This document shows, piece after piece, positions 34,155 through 43,549 of a stretch of DNA of 64,000 nucleotides. The stretch's first letter is position 1; the number at the start of each line of letters is the position of its first letter. The notes beneath the pieces are model-generated. The model saw only the letters and a list, made by a program, of their open reading frames with translations. It had not been told where the DNA came from and did not search any database. This DNA is from Geminisphaera colitermitum TAV2 (GTDB lineage: Bacteria; Verrucomicrobiota; Verrucomicrobiia; Opitutales; Opitutaceae): contig NZ_ABEA03000106.1 in NCBI RefSeq assembly GCF_000171235.2, forward strand, positions 1 to 64,000. Direction: 5' to 3'. A program made the translations under genes and the position numbers.

Positions 34155-35657
34155 TTACCCGGTGGTTTCCCAGCCTTTGGCGCGTTCGAGGGCGCGTTCC
34201 CAGCCGTTGCGCAGCGCGGCGATGTCCTTGTGGCCGGATTGCGGTGTGAACTGTTGGTCAACCTGCCAGTTTTTGGTGATGTCGTCGTGGTTGGTCCAGT
34301 AGCCGACGGCGAGGCCGGCGAGGTAGGCGGCACCCATGGCGGTGGTTTCAACGCACTTTGGGCGGACAACGGGTTTGCCGAGCAGGTCGGCCTGGAACTG
34401 GAGCAGGGGCTGGCTGCGGCTGGCACCGCCGTCCACACGCAGTTCGGCGAGGGGAAGGCCGCTGTCTTTTTCCATGCAGGAGATGAGGTCGGCGGTCTGG
34501 AAGGCGATGGCGTCAAGGGCGGCGCGGCAGAAGTGGGCGCGGTTGGTGCCGCGTGTAATGCCAATGGCAATACCGCGTGCGTAGGGGTCCCAGTGCGGGG
34601 CGCCGAGGCCGGTGAAGGCGGGCACGATGTAGAGACCGGCGGCGTCGGGCACCGAGGCAGCGAGTTGGTCGAGTTCCTGTGTTGTGGAGACGATGCGGAG
34701 TTCGTCGCGCAGCCACTGGACGACGGCGCCGCCGATGAAGACGGAGCCTTCGAGGGCGTATTCGGTGCGATTGCCAATGCGCCAGGCGATGGTGGTGAGC
34801 AGGTTGTTTTTGGAGAGCACGGCTTCGGTGCCGGTATTCATGAGGGTGAAGCAGCCGGTGCCGTAGGTGTTTTTGACCATGCCGGATTTGAAGCAGGCCT
34901 GGCCGAAGAGGGCGGCTTGCTGGTCGCCCGCAATGCCTGCGATGGGTGCGCCGCCGGGATAGAGAGTGGTGTGGACGTGCCCGTAAACTTCGGAGCAGGA
35001 TTTGACCTGGGGAAGCATGGCGCGGGGGATGTTGAAGAGTTTGAGGAGGTCGTCGTCCCACTCGCAGGTGTGGATGTTGAGCAGGAGGGTGCGGGAGGCG
35101 TTGGTGACGTCGGTGACGTGCACTTTGCGATCGGTAAGCTGCCAGATGAGCCAGGTGTCCACGGTGCCGAAGAGCAGGCGGCCTTTTTCGGCGAGGGCGC
35201 GCGCGCCGTTCACGTTTTCGAGAATCCAGCGGATTTTGGTTCCGGAAAAATAGGGGTCGATGCGCAGGCCGGTCTTTTCGCGGATCATGGGCTCGACGCC
35301 TTGTTTTTTTAAGTCGGCGCAGTAGTCGGCGGTGCGGCGGTCCTGCCAGACGATGGCGTTGTAAACGGGTTTCCCGGTCTCGCGGTCCCAGACGATGGTG
35401 GTTTCGCGCTGGTTGGTGATGCCGACGGCGGCGATTTCGTCCGTGGAGAGGTTCGCCTTGGAAATGGCTTCCGCCGCGGTGGAGTTCTGGCTGGACCAGA
35501 TGTCGAAGGGGTCGTGCTCGACCCAGCCGGATTTCGGGTAGTGTTGCTGGTAATCCTTTTGGGCGACGGAGACAATCTTCCCCGAGTGGTCAAAAACGAT
35601 GGAGCGGGAACTGGTGGTGCCTTGGTCGAGAGCAAGAATGTATTGAGTGGGGTTCAT
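34155..35657 (-). CDS. glpK: Glycerol kinase
   Basis: ATP-dependent phosphorylation of glycerol to glycerol 3-phosphate. 500 residues, the family length. FGGY kinase motifs: [69 protein letters not shown] and the C-terminal [20 protein letters not shown]. First gene of a glpK-glpD unit; no glpF or glpR in the window. Confidence 0.97.
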   Translation of the reverse strand: MNPTQYILALDQGTTSSRSIVFDHSGKIVSVAQKDYQQHYPKSGWVEHDPFDIWSSQNSTAAEAISKANLSTDEIAAVGITNQRETTIVWDRETGKPVYNAIVWQDRRTADYCADLKKQGVEPMIREKTGLRIDPYFSGTKIRWILENVNGARALAEKGRLLFGTVDTWLIWQLTDRKVHVTDVTNASRTLLLNIHTCEWDDDLLKLFNIPRAMLPQVKSCSEVYGHVHTTLYPGGAPIAGIAGDQQAALFGQACFKSGMVKNTYGTGCFTLMNTGTEAVLSKNNLLTTIAWRIGNRTEYALEGSVFIGGAVVQWLRDELRIVSTTQELDQLAASVPDAAGLYIVPAFTGLGAPHWDPYARGIAIGITRGTNRAHFCRAALDAIAFQTADLISCMEKDSGLPLAELRVDGGASRSQPLLQFQADLLGKPVVRPKCVETTAMGAAYLAGLAVGYWTNHDDITKNWQVDQQFTPQSGHKDIAALRNGWERALERAKGWETTG

Positions 35658-35753
35658 GGGTTTGTAATTAGAATTTGATTACGATTGAGCGCTGGGGCGC
35701 GGGGTTGCGGGCAGGGTTGGCGGCAGGGCGTGGCGCATCGGACGGTATGGCCG

Positions 35754-36173
<420 letters not shown>

Positions 36174-36307
36174 GCCCGCCAATCTGACGGGAAGGCGGGG
36201 ACGGATTCGAGTCCGAAGTGGGCGCCGGATGGCAGTCTCGCATCCGGCACTTGCTGCTTGGCGACGGTGCGGACATTTTTCATTCACAGCCCTGCTGCGT
36301 CACAGAC

Positions 36308-37357
36308 ATGTCCACCCATATCCATCCCGAAAACATCCCTCCCTCGCAGCGCGACATCGCCCGGGCTGCCGGGGCCAGCCAGGGGGCAGTCTCGCTTGCG
36401 CTCAACAACAGCCCGCGCCTCTCCACCAAACTTCGTGACCACATTCAGGCCGTGGCCCGCCAACTCGGTTACCGGCCCAACCCATACCTCTCCGGCCTCT
36501 CCGCCTATCGCAAGCAACGCCGCCGTCCCAATTACCAGGCGACTCTCGCCTGGGTCAGCAGCTATCCACCCGGCGTCCGGCACTGGCGCGATATTCCGAC
36601 TTTCCAACACTATTTTGAAGGCGCCAGCCGCCGCGCCAACGAACTCGGCTACCAGCTCGAAGCCTTCGAACTTGCCACGCCAGACATGACCCCGGCCCGC
36701 ATGTCGCAAATCTTAAAAACCCGCAACATCCCCGGCATCCTCATCGCCCCGCAGCCCGGCTCCCGCGCCCGCTTCCCGCTCAATCTCGACCACCTTTCCG
36801 CCATCACCTTTGGCTACACCCTCGCCGCGCCCCGCCTGCATCTCGTCACGCACAACCACTTTCGCGGCATGGAAGTGCTCGTGCGCACCCTCCGCGCGCG
36901 CGGCTACCGGCGCATCGGCCTCGCGCTCGAAGCCGAAAACGACCTCCGCTTTGACCGCATCATCGGTTCCGCCTTTCTCCGCGAACAAAGCGACTGGCCC
37001 GCCTCGTCGCGCATCCCCATCTTCGGCGAACGCCAGCTCACCCCGGCCAATTTCCTGTCATGGATGCGCCGATACAAACCTGATGCCATTGCAACCTATT
37101 GGGAACCTGCCCTGCCAACCCTTCTTGACGCCGGCCTGCGCGTCCCTGCCGACATCGGCCTAGCCATGCTCTCCATCCCTCACCGCGACGGCACGCTCGC
37201 CGGCATGTGGGAAAACCCCGAAGTCGTCGGTGCCCGTGCCCTCGAAAGCCTCGTCGAAATGGTTCACCGGGGCGAACGCGGCATCCCCGAACACCCCTCC
37301 TGCGTCCTCATCGAAAGCACATGGACCGAAGGCAAAACCATCCGCCCCTCCGCCTGA
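36308..37357 (+). CDS. LacI family transcriptional regulator
   Basis: 349 residues from MSTHIHPENIPPS. HTH: SQRDIARAAGASQGAVSLALNNSPRLS, then YRPNPYLSGLSAYRKQ hinge and an effector domain with HNHFRGMEVLVRTLRARGYRRIGLALE and a C-terminal GTLAGMWENPEVVGARALESLVEM. Sits upstream, on the same strand, of a PEP-CTERM, a glycosidase and a pseudopilin gene, which it likely controls. Confidence 0.93.
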   Translation: MSTHIHPENIPPSQRDIARAAGASQGAVSLALNNSPRLSTKLRDHIQAVARQLGYRPNPYLSGLSAYRKQRRRPNYQATLAWVSSYPPGVRHWRDIPTFQHYFEGASRRANELGYQLEAFELATPDMTPARMSQILKTRNIPGILIAPQPGSRARFPLNLDHLSAITFGYTLAAPRLHLVTHNHFRGMEVLVRTLRARGYRRIGLALEAENDLRFDRIIGSAFLREQSDWPASSRIPIFGERQLTPANFLSWMRRYKPDAIATYWEPALPTLLDAGLRVPADIGLAMLSIPHRDGTLAGMWENPEVVGARALESLVEMVHRGERGIPEHPSCVLIESTWTEGKTIRPSA

Positions 37358-37379
37358 AAACAGAACCCCTGCGTGTGTT

Positions 37380-37392
37380 GGGGGGGGGGGGG
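37380..37392. repeat. G13 tract
   Basis: Thirteen G followed by AGAGAGG, 22 bp past the LacI stop and 109 bp upstream of the PEP-CTERM start; G-rich on the sense strand. Confidence 0.9.
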
Positions 37393-37501
37393 AGAGAGGA
37401 AAAACATAAAAGAGCTTCCGCATTTTATCAGTATTACAACACGGGGAATGGAGTTTGTTGCCCGGCCGCTTCAGAGACCTTGCTCCGAATCCATCATCTC
37501 C

Positions 37502-38344
37502 ATGAACACAAAACCCATTCGCCGCTCTCTCTCCTCCATCACGACAGCCTTTGCCCTCGCCGCCCTCGCGCTTGCCGCATTTGCCGTCGGCCCCGACACC
37601 GCCCGCGCCGCCACCGCAACTGCCCTCTACAAACAACCCTTTGACAACACAAGCGGCTCCGAAAAAGCCATCTCTTACCTTGCCGGATGGACGACCCAAA
37701 AAGCCGCCGATGCCACCGAAGTCACCGCCGACAACCGCATCCAAATCGCCAACGGCCCCTCCTCCACCCCGGGCGTCGTCTATATTTATCCCACATCCGC
37801 TGGTTACGTCTCCCGCGGCACCGGCATCACAAACAATCAGGACAATCCCGGAACCAGCATTTCGCTCGCCACGGTCGGAGCCATCTCCGCAGACATCGTG
37901 CAAGCCAAGACCAAAGGCAGCATCACCTTCCTCATCCAGATCGACAACGCTGACTGGTTCATCTCCACCACTCCAATCACCCCTTCACATACCTTTGGCA
38001 ATTGGGCGGCCTGGAGTGATGCCGGAAGCCCCGATATTAAGGAAAGCCTCACCTTTTCCACCGCCCAAACCGCCTGGCAAAAATTTGAGCTGACCAGCAG
38101 CGGCATCGTCACGACTGCCCTCTCTGCCAATCTCACCGGCACCGCCATCACCGGCATCGGCTGGCTCGCCAAGTCCGGCGGCGAAACCTACAATTACATC
38201 CGCATGGACAACCTCGCCATCGAAGCCGCCGTCCCCGAACCCGCCACCACCGCCGCCCTCGCGGGCGCTCTCATCCTCCTCGCCACCGTGCTCAAAAAAG
38301 TGACGCGCTCATCCCGCCCGCTGCACCCCCGTGCCCTGCGCTAA
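37502..38344 (+). CDS. PEP-CTERM-like surface protein
   Basis: 280 residues from MNTKPIRRSLSS. Signal peptide (AFALAALALAAFAVG), a beta-rich body (LYKQPFDNTSGSEKAISYLAGW, YIRMDNLAIEA) and a C-terminal VPEPATTAALAGALILLATVL signal. The tail after the helix (KKVTRSSRPLHPRALR) is longer than usual. Function unknown; carbohydrate-binding is plausible from context. Confidence 0.85.
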   Translation: MNTKPIRRSLSSITTAFALAALALAAFAVGPDTARAATATALYKQPFDNTSGSEKAISYLAGWTTQKAADATEVTADNRIQIANGPSSTPGVVYIYPTSAGYVSRGTGITNNQDNPGTSISLATVGAISADIVQAKTKGSITFLIQIDNADWFISTTPITPSHTFGNWAAWSDAGSPDIKESLTFSTAQTAWQKFELTSSGIVTTALSANLTGTAITGIGWLAKSGGETYNYIRMDNLAIEAAVPEPATTAALAGALILLATVLKKVTRSSRPLHPRALR

Positions 38345-38352
38345 ACGCCCCT

Positions 38353-38367
38353 CCCCCCCCCCCCCCC
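38353..38367. repeat. C15 tract at ribosome-binding position
   Basis: Fifteen C followed by TCGCT and the ATG at 38373. It occupies the place where a Shine-Dalgarno sequence would be. If translation instead began at GTG 38331, the tract would be coding (RPSPPPPLA). Confidence 0.9.
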
Positions 38368-38372
38368 TCGCT

Positions 38373-39746
38373 ATGCAACGCCGCCGCCTCCTCGCCACCG
38401 CGCTTTTTCTCACAACCCTCACAACCCTCGCAACGCACACACACGCCGCCGACACGCCTGCCCGCGTCGAAGTCCACCAAGCTGCCAACGGCAAATGGCA
38501 ACTCCTGCGCAACGGTGTTCCCATGTCCCCCATCAAAGCCCTTGCCAGCGGACGCCAGACCCCGCACCTCGAACTCATCCCCGCCACTGGTGCCAACGCC
38601 ATTCGCACCTACGCCATCCCCGACCCCACCACCGACAAAGGCCCCGACATCCTCAAACCCACGCTCGACTACTTCGACCGCCTCCACGCCCTCAACCTCG
38701 CCGTCATTCCCGGCATCTGGCTCAACCGTCAGGACAAATGGATCGACTACAACAACACGGACCCTGAGCAAAACCCGCCTCTCGCCCGCCAGCGCGAACG
38801 CATCCGCTCCATCGCCCGAACCCTCAAAAACCACCCAGCCCTCCTCATCTGGGGACTCGGCAACGAAACCGAACACCCCTTCGCCAAAACCATCCACGCC
38901 TCCCTCTGGCGCGAAATCAACCACCTCGCCCGCATCATCAAAGAAGAAGACCCCAACCACCCCGTCATGGTCACCATAGCCGGCACCGCCCGCTGGCGTA
39001 TCCAGGCGCTCAAGACACACTGCCCCGACGTGGACATCCTCGGCATCAACGCCTACCGCGCCGCCCTCAACCTCCCCGACCACCTCAACCGCGGCGGCTG
39101 GACCCGCCCCGTATTCCTCGGCGAATACGGCCCCCTCGGCCACTGGGAAGTTCCCAAAACGCCCTGGGATGCCCCCATCGAACAAACCAGCGAAGAAAAA
39201 GCCGACACCTACGCACGCGGCTGGACAGCCTCCACCAACGACCCCAAAGGCCGCGTCCTCGGCGCCGCCGCCTTCCTATGGGGACAAAAACAAGAAGCCA
39301 CCGGCACCTGGTATGGCATGTTTTTGGAAACCGGCGAACGCACCACCGCCATTGACGCCATGACAAAACTCTGGACCGGGAAAACCCTCCCGCATCCAGC
39401 CCCGCGTATCAAAAAACTAACTACGCCACTCGACCAAGCCGAAGTCCCGCCCGCCACTGAATTTCCCGCCACACTCCTCGCCACCTCGCACGACGGCTCC
39501 CCGCTCACCTGCGAATGGAAAATCATCCGTGAAAGCGGCGAACGCTGGGGCCAGGGCGACAAACAAAAAGTTCCCCCCACCCTCCCCGGCTGCATCCAAC
39601 CCCCGGCCGGAAGCACCGCGACAAACGGCCCCGCCATCACCATCCGCACGCCGCAAGAACCCGGCGCCTACCGCCTCTTCGTCTTCGTCCGCGACACCCA
39701 CGGCGGAGGCAGCACGCGCAACATCCCCTTCCTCGTCACCGAATAA
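38373..39746 (+). CDS. Exported TIM-barrel glycoside hydrolase (GH2-type catalytic domain)
   Basis: 457 residues from [12 protein letters not shown] with a signal peptide ending near THAAD. A barrel without the usual N-terminal sandwich domains: [43 protein letters not shown] (acid/base Glu in GNE), [14 protein letters not shown] and [15 protein letters not shown] (nucleophile Glu). The C-terminal domain (about 370-457) is Ig-like. Substrate unknown. Likely in an operon with the PEP-CTERM and pseudopilin genes. Confidence 0.8.
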   Translation: MQRRRLLATALFLTTLTTLATHTHAADTPARVEVHQAANGKWQLLRNGVPMSPIKALASGRQTPHLELIPATGANAIRTYAIPDPTTDKGPDILKPTLDYFDRLHALNLAVIPGIWLNRQDKWIDYNNTDPEQNPPLARQRERIRSIARTLKNHPALLIWGLGNETEHPFAKTIHASLWREINHLARIIKEEDPNHPVMVTIAGTARWRIQALKTHCPDVDILGINAYRAALNLPDHLNRGGWTRPVFLGEYGPLGHWEVPKTPWDAPIEQTSEEKADTYARGWTASTNDPKGRVLGAAAFLWGQKQEATGTWYGMFLETGERTTAIDAMTKLWTGKTLPHPAPRIKKLTTPLDQAEVPPATEFPATLLATSHDGSPLTCEWKIIRESGERWGQGDKQKVPPTLPGCIQPPAGSTATNGPAITIRTPQEPGAYRLFVFVRDTHGGGSTRNIPFLVTE

Positions 39747-39760
39747 AACACCAGCGCATT

Positions 39761-39773
39761 CCCCCCCCCCCCC
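39761..39773. repeat. C13 tract 7 bp before a start codon
   Basis: Thirteen C then GCACATC and ATG at 39781. Again in the ribosome-binding position. Confidence 0.9.
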
Positions 39774-39780
39774 GCACATC

Positions 39781-40515
39781 ATGAAAACCACTCGCTACTC
39801 ACCACCCGCAACTCGCCACCCCTCAGGATTCACCCTGATCGAACTCCTCACCGTCATCGCCATCATTGGCATACTTGCTGCGATCATCATCCCCGTTGTC
39901 GGTCGCGTTCGGGAAAGCGCCCGCGCCGCCCAAGGCGTCTCCAACCTCCGCCAAATCGGCATCGCCCTGCGCACCTACGCAAACGACAATCGCGACAAAC
40001 TTCCCTGGTCCGGCGTCACGGACTCTACCGAGTGGTGCATCGAACTTTCTGGCTACCTTGTCGGCAAAAACTGGAATTACTCAACGACCGGCTGGAGCCA
40101 GCGTGTCCATCCTATATTCAAAGACCCTGCTGCCAAAGTTCCCGGTGGCTACTGCCATTTCGGCGTGAGCCCCGCGCTGATGCCATGGAAAGCCAACGAC
40201 AAATCGCAGACCTCGCTGTCATCCGTTCAAAACGCTTCGCAGAAAGTCATCATTGCGGACATCCCACAGAAAGTGAACGGCAACGCGGCGAACGCATCAC
40301 TTGATTCCTCAACATTCACCGGGATCGCGACGATCGGCTATGACCGTTTTGACGAAGCGGTTCCCGAAGGCGATAACCGCGACGGCGATGGCGCCAAACG
40401 CAATCCCCGATACCGTCTTCGCGACAACACCGCCGCCAAATTCCTCTTTGTTGACGGCCACGTAAAAATCCTCCGCATCGGCGAACTCAAGTATCGCAAC
40501 ATCGTCATTGAGTGA
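39781..40515 (+). CDS. Pseudopilin-type protein with H-X9-DG motif
   Basis: 244 residues from [13 protein letters not shown]. Prepilin motif [20 protein letters not shown] with the canonical Gly before Phe, the only one of four in this window. [18 protein letters not shown] follows, and near the end [20 protein letters not shown] matches the C-terminal motif with the His replaced. Downstream of the glycosidase gene. Confidence 0.9.
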   Translation: MKTTRYSPPATRHPSGFTLIELLTVIAIIGILAAIIIPVVGRVRESARAAQGVSNLRQIGIALRTYANDNRDKLPWSGVTDSTEWCIELSGYLVGKNWNYSTTGWSQRVHPIFKDPAAKVPGGYCHFGVSPALMPWKANDKSQTSLSSVQNASQKVIIADIPQKVNGNAANASLDSSTFTGIATIGYDRFDEAVPEGDNRDGDGAKRNPRYRLRDNTAAKFLFVDGHVKILRIGELKYRNIVIE

Positions 40516-40534
40516 TGAAGACGAGGCAGGATGT

Positions 40535-41689
40535 TTATGATGCTGATATCGCAGGCTTTGTCGGGATTGTTTGAGTGTCAGCGAAATCCGTCACATCGCC
40601 AAAGTTGGGGATGGGGTTGGCAAGGGCTTGGTCAACGAGGCGCTGGCTGAATTCGGAGGCAATAACCGCGTCCTCAATGCGAGGCAGACGCCCAAGATCG
40701 CCCGTGTCGAGCGCCTGCGCAAAATCGGCATAATAGACCGGGAGTTGTTTGCTCTCGTATGGATACGTTTCGTCAAGCGTAAGGGCGCTTCCACGAACCT
40801 CGAATCTCGTAGTGTGAAAATCATGACGCACCGTTATCGTACCGCGTGTTCCGATACACTCGACAAGCGACCAGTTGCGAGGTTTCGCGGCAAGAGAGGT
40901 GTAACAAAAACTGTTGTGCAGGTCGTAGGCGCAGCCGTTGCTCATGCGGCCTTGCACCATGAAATGGAGTTCGTGTTCTCCGCCCCAAAAACGTGTGGCG
41001 CGACAAGTGGCGTCTTCGGTGAAATCGGCGGCGGCAAGCCAGCGGATGAGGTCGATGTAGTGCATGCCGCAGTTGTGCAGGGTGTGGCCTTCGGGGCGCG
41101 GACGCGTGAGGCGGGCAGGGTCTTTCCATTTGGGCGTGCAATGGGCAACGCGAAGAATGGCAAGCCGGCCAATGGCACCATCTCGGATCAGGTCGTGTGC
41201 GCGTCGCAACCAAGGGAGATTGCGGCTAAAGAGGTTGCAGGTCAGGAGCAGCGGGGGCAGGCCGGCAAGGGCGCGCGATTGTTGGAGGCGGGCAATGTCG
41301 GCGGCGAGTCGGGAGGCGGCGGCAGGCGTGGGTGCGAGGGGTTTTTCGCAGAGGACGTGTTTGCCTGCGGCGAGGGCGCGGAGAATGAGTTGCGGGCGGA
41401 CGGCAGAGGGCGTGTTGATGCTGACGGCAGCGACGGCTGGATCGTTGAACAGGGCGTCAAGGTTGCTGGTATGCGCGGTGGCTTGTGGTGCGATTTCGCG
41501 GGCGAGTTGGAGGCGTTCGGGCGAGAGGTCGCAGATGTGGAGGAGGCGCCAGCGGGGTGTCATGGTGTCGCTGGCCAGTGTAGTGACATGTTCGATACCC
41601 ATGTGGCCTGCGCCGATGGCGGCAATGCCGCGCGTCGTGGCGGGTGAGGCGGCGCTGGAGGGGTGGGGGGGGGGGGGGAGGGAGGACAT
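40535..41689 (-). CDS. Gfo/Idh/MocA family oxidoreductase
   Basis: NAD(P)-dependent sugar or inositol dehydrogenase type, 384 residues from MSSLPPPPH (41689). Rossmann motif IAAIGAGHMGIEHV, then AVAAVSINTPSAVRPQLILRAL (in short: SINTPSAVRP) and HVLCEKPLAPT with the family EKP lysine. The C-terminal domain has GMHYIDLIRWLAAADF. The C14 tract encodes prolines 5-8, just after the start, so a one-base slip would abolish the protein. It follows the serine hydrolase gene by 19 bp. Confidence 0.9.
   Translation of the reverse strand: MSSLPPPPHPSSAASPATTRGIAAIGAGHMGIEHVTTLASDTMTPRWRLLHICDLSPERLQLAREIAPQATAHTSNLDALFNDPAVAAVSINTPSAVRPQLILRALAAGKHVLCEKPLAPTPAAASRLAADIARLQQSRALAGLPPLLLTCNLFSRNLPWLRRAHDLIRDGAIGRLAILRVAHCTPKWKDPARLTRPRPEGHTLHNCGMHYIDLIRWLAAADFTEDATCRATRFWGGEHELHFMVQGRMSNGCAYDLHNSFCYTSLAAKPRNWSLVECIGTRGTITVRHDFHTTRFEVRGSALTLDETYPYESKQLPVYYADFAQALDTGDLGRLPRIEDAVIASEFSQRLVDQALANPIPNFGDVTDFADTQTIPTKPAISAS
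41665..41678. repeat. G14 tract in codons 4-9 of the oxidoreductase
   Basis: Fourteen G on plus, C in sense, followed by AGGGAGG. In frame as present (SSLPPPPHP). Confidence 0.9.
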
Positions 41690-41708
41690 GCTGCGGGTGT
41701 TTTCTGGC

Positions 41709-42800
41709 CTAGTCTTCAGCGTGGAGAATTTGACGGATGGTTTTGATGATTTTTCTACGCGATTCGCCGCTGTCGCTCGTGTGCAGGCGGTTGCAGGCGA
41801 AGGCGACGGACAGGTGATGGTCGGGGTCGGCAAAGCCAAGCGAACCGCCGTGTCCGCCGTGTCCAAAACAGGTGGGGCGGGCCGAGCCCATCGCGGAGTC
41901 GGCACGGCCACGGGCATAGCCAAATCCGTGGCCTTCTGTATTGGATTCCAGAATACGTCGGAGGCTGGTGGGCGGGAGGAGTTCAACGCCGTCAACGCCA
42001 CCGGGGATCAGGGCGGCGTAGTGTCGGGCCAGATCGCGGGCGGTCATGATGCCGTTTGAGGCTGGAATGCAGGCGCGGTGGATGTCGGGGCGGTTCATCC
42101 AGTGCGAGAGGGGGAACAGCCAGTGCGGGATGGCTTCGAGTTGGCCGAGGGGAGGTGGCGGCGGCAGGGGCGCAAGAGGGGTGGCGTTTTCGAGTTGTGC
42201 AACGCGGGCTTCCTCGGTCTCGGGCAGGCCGATGAAGAAATCGCGCAGTCCGAGTGGCGTGAGGATTTCCTGTTTGAGCAGTTGTTGGAAGGAGAGCTTG
42301 GTGGCGCGACAGGCTGTTTCGCCGACGATCCAGCCAAAGGTGATGGCGTGGTATTCTGAGCGAGTGCCGGGTGTCCAGGCTGGGGCGAGGCGGGCGATGG
42401 CGGAACACATGGCGTCCCAATCGCAGAGTTTGGTGAGATCGGTTTCGGGAGGCAGGTAAGGGAGGCCAGCCGTGTGATCGAGTGCGTGGCGGAGTGTGAT
42501 GGCGTGCTTGCCGTTGGCGGCAAACTCAGGCCACCAAGTGGCAATGGGGCGGTCGTAATCGAGGATGCCTCGGGCAACGAGGCGGTGAACAATGGTGGCT
42601 GTGGCGCCTTTGCCACAGGAAAAGAGGGGGAAGAGGGTGCGGGCGTTGACGGGAGTATTTCGGCTGGCGTCGGTGTGACCAGCGCAGGCGTCGATGATGA
42701 GTTTGCCCTTGTGATAGGCGGCAACTTGGAGCCCGCATTCGCGGTCTTCGTTAATGAGTTGGTCGAGCTGTTTCTGGATCTGAGCCTGTGCGTCGGGCAT
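41709..42800 (-). CDS. Beta-lactamase-fold serine hydrolase/esterase
   Basis: 363 residues, class C beta-lactamase-like. The catalytic SxxK is SCGKG (about residue 61), with YHAITFGW giving the Tyr motif and FGHGGHGGSLGFADP near the C-terminus. No signal peptide, so probably a cytoplasmic esterase of the EstB type; it might deacylate saccharides. Directly upstream of the oxidoreductase gene. Confidence 0.88.
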   Translation of the reverse strand: MPDAQAQIQKQLDQLINEDRECGLQVAAYHKGKLIIDACAGHTDASRNTPVNARTLFPLFSCGKGATATIVHRLVARGILDYDRPIATWWPEFAANGKHAITLRHALDHTAGLPYLPPETDLTKLCDWDAMCSAIARLAPAWTPGTRSEYHAITFGWIVGETACRATKLSFQQLLKQEILTPLGLRDFFIGLPETEEARVAQLENATPLAPLPPPPPLGQLEAIPHWLFPLSHWMNRPDIHRACIPASNGIMTARDLARHYAALIPGGVDGVELLPPTSLRRILESNTEGHGFGYARGRADSAMGSARPTCFGHGGHGGSLGFADPDHHLSVAFACNRLHTSDSGESRRKIIKTIRQILHAED

Positions 42801-42836
42801 GGGGATTGCTCAAGAATCAAGCAGCACAAAGGTCAA

Positions 42837-43532
42837 TTACCTACTCAAATCCCATTGGGGTTTGTTGAGGTCGGCGGCATCTTTGGCAACTTTGTCGCGC
42901 TTCATAAACGCAGCGTGTCCATCGTAAAAAACAACGTTGGCCCCGCCGTCGTGACGATAGGCAGGCGTGTCTGTTCCGCCTACTTCAACCCCATTGTATT
43001 CGTTCGAATGTGTGTAGGTTAATGTAACGTTAAGTCCGTCAAGGAATGCTAGTTTTCGTGAGGGATTCAGGATTTGGCTGGCGTTTACTTGGTAGAATGT
43101 TTTGCCGCCTCCGGTGTCCGGGACGCCGGTTATGTTGGCCCCGTAAGCGGTGCTCTTTTCATTTGTGCCAACAGTGCTGTAGGTTGCCTTACCAAGAGGA
43201 CATTTTAGCTGTTCAATCATTTGGCTGCGAGGGCTGAGAATGGCGAGAAAGTCATAATTGCTATACCACCATTTACCACTGCCAGTGTTTGAAATAGCAT
43301 AGTCGTCGTCACGAATAATGACGTAGGCACCGCGGTGTTCTTCGGCATAGAGGATGTTGGCCGTCTGTAGTTGGCGCAGGTTGGAGAGGCACTGCATGCC
43401 ACGCGCCTTGTTGCGGACTTTGGCTGTCACGGGAATGATGATAGCTGCCAGTATGCCAATGATGGCAATGACCGTGAGCAGTTCGATCAACGTAAAGGCG
43501 CAGATGCGGTGCGAGTGGACGGAGCGTTTCAT
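42837..43532 (-). CDS. Pseudopilin-type protein with H-X9-DG motif
   Basis: 231 residues. Prepilin motif [20 protein letters not shown] (Ala before Phe), MQCLSNLRQLQTANILYAEE, and near the end YRHDGGANVVFYDGHAAFM, a full H-X9-DG motif. Starts 17 bp after the end of the autotransporter-repeat gene, so co-transcription is likely. Confidence 0.9.
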   Translation of the reverse strand: MKRSVHSHRICAFTLIELLTVIAIIGILAAIIIPVTAKVRNKARGMQCLSNLRQLQTANILYAEEHRGAYVIIRDDDYAISNTGSGKWWYSNYDFLAILSPRSQMIEQLKCPLGKATYSTVGTNEKSTAYGANITGVPDTGGGKTFYQVNASQILNPSRKLAFLDGLNVTLTYTHSNEYNGVEVGGTDTPAYRHDGGANVVFYDGHAAFMKRDKVAKDAADLNKPQWDLSR

Positions 43533-43549
43533 GGCGAGGTCGGGATAGT

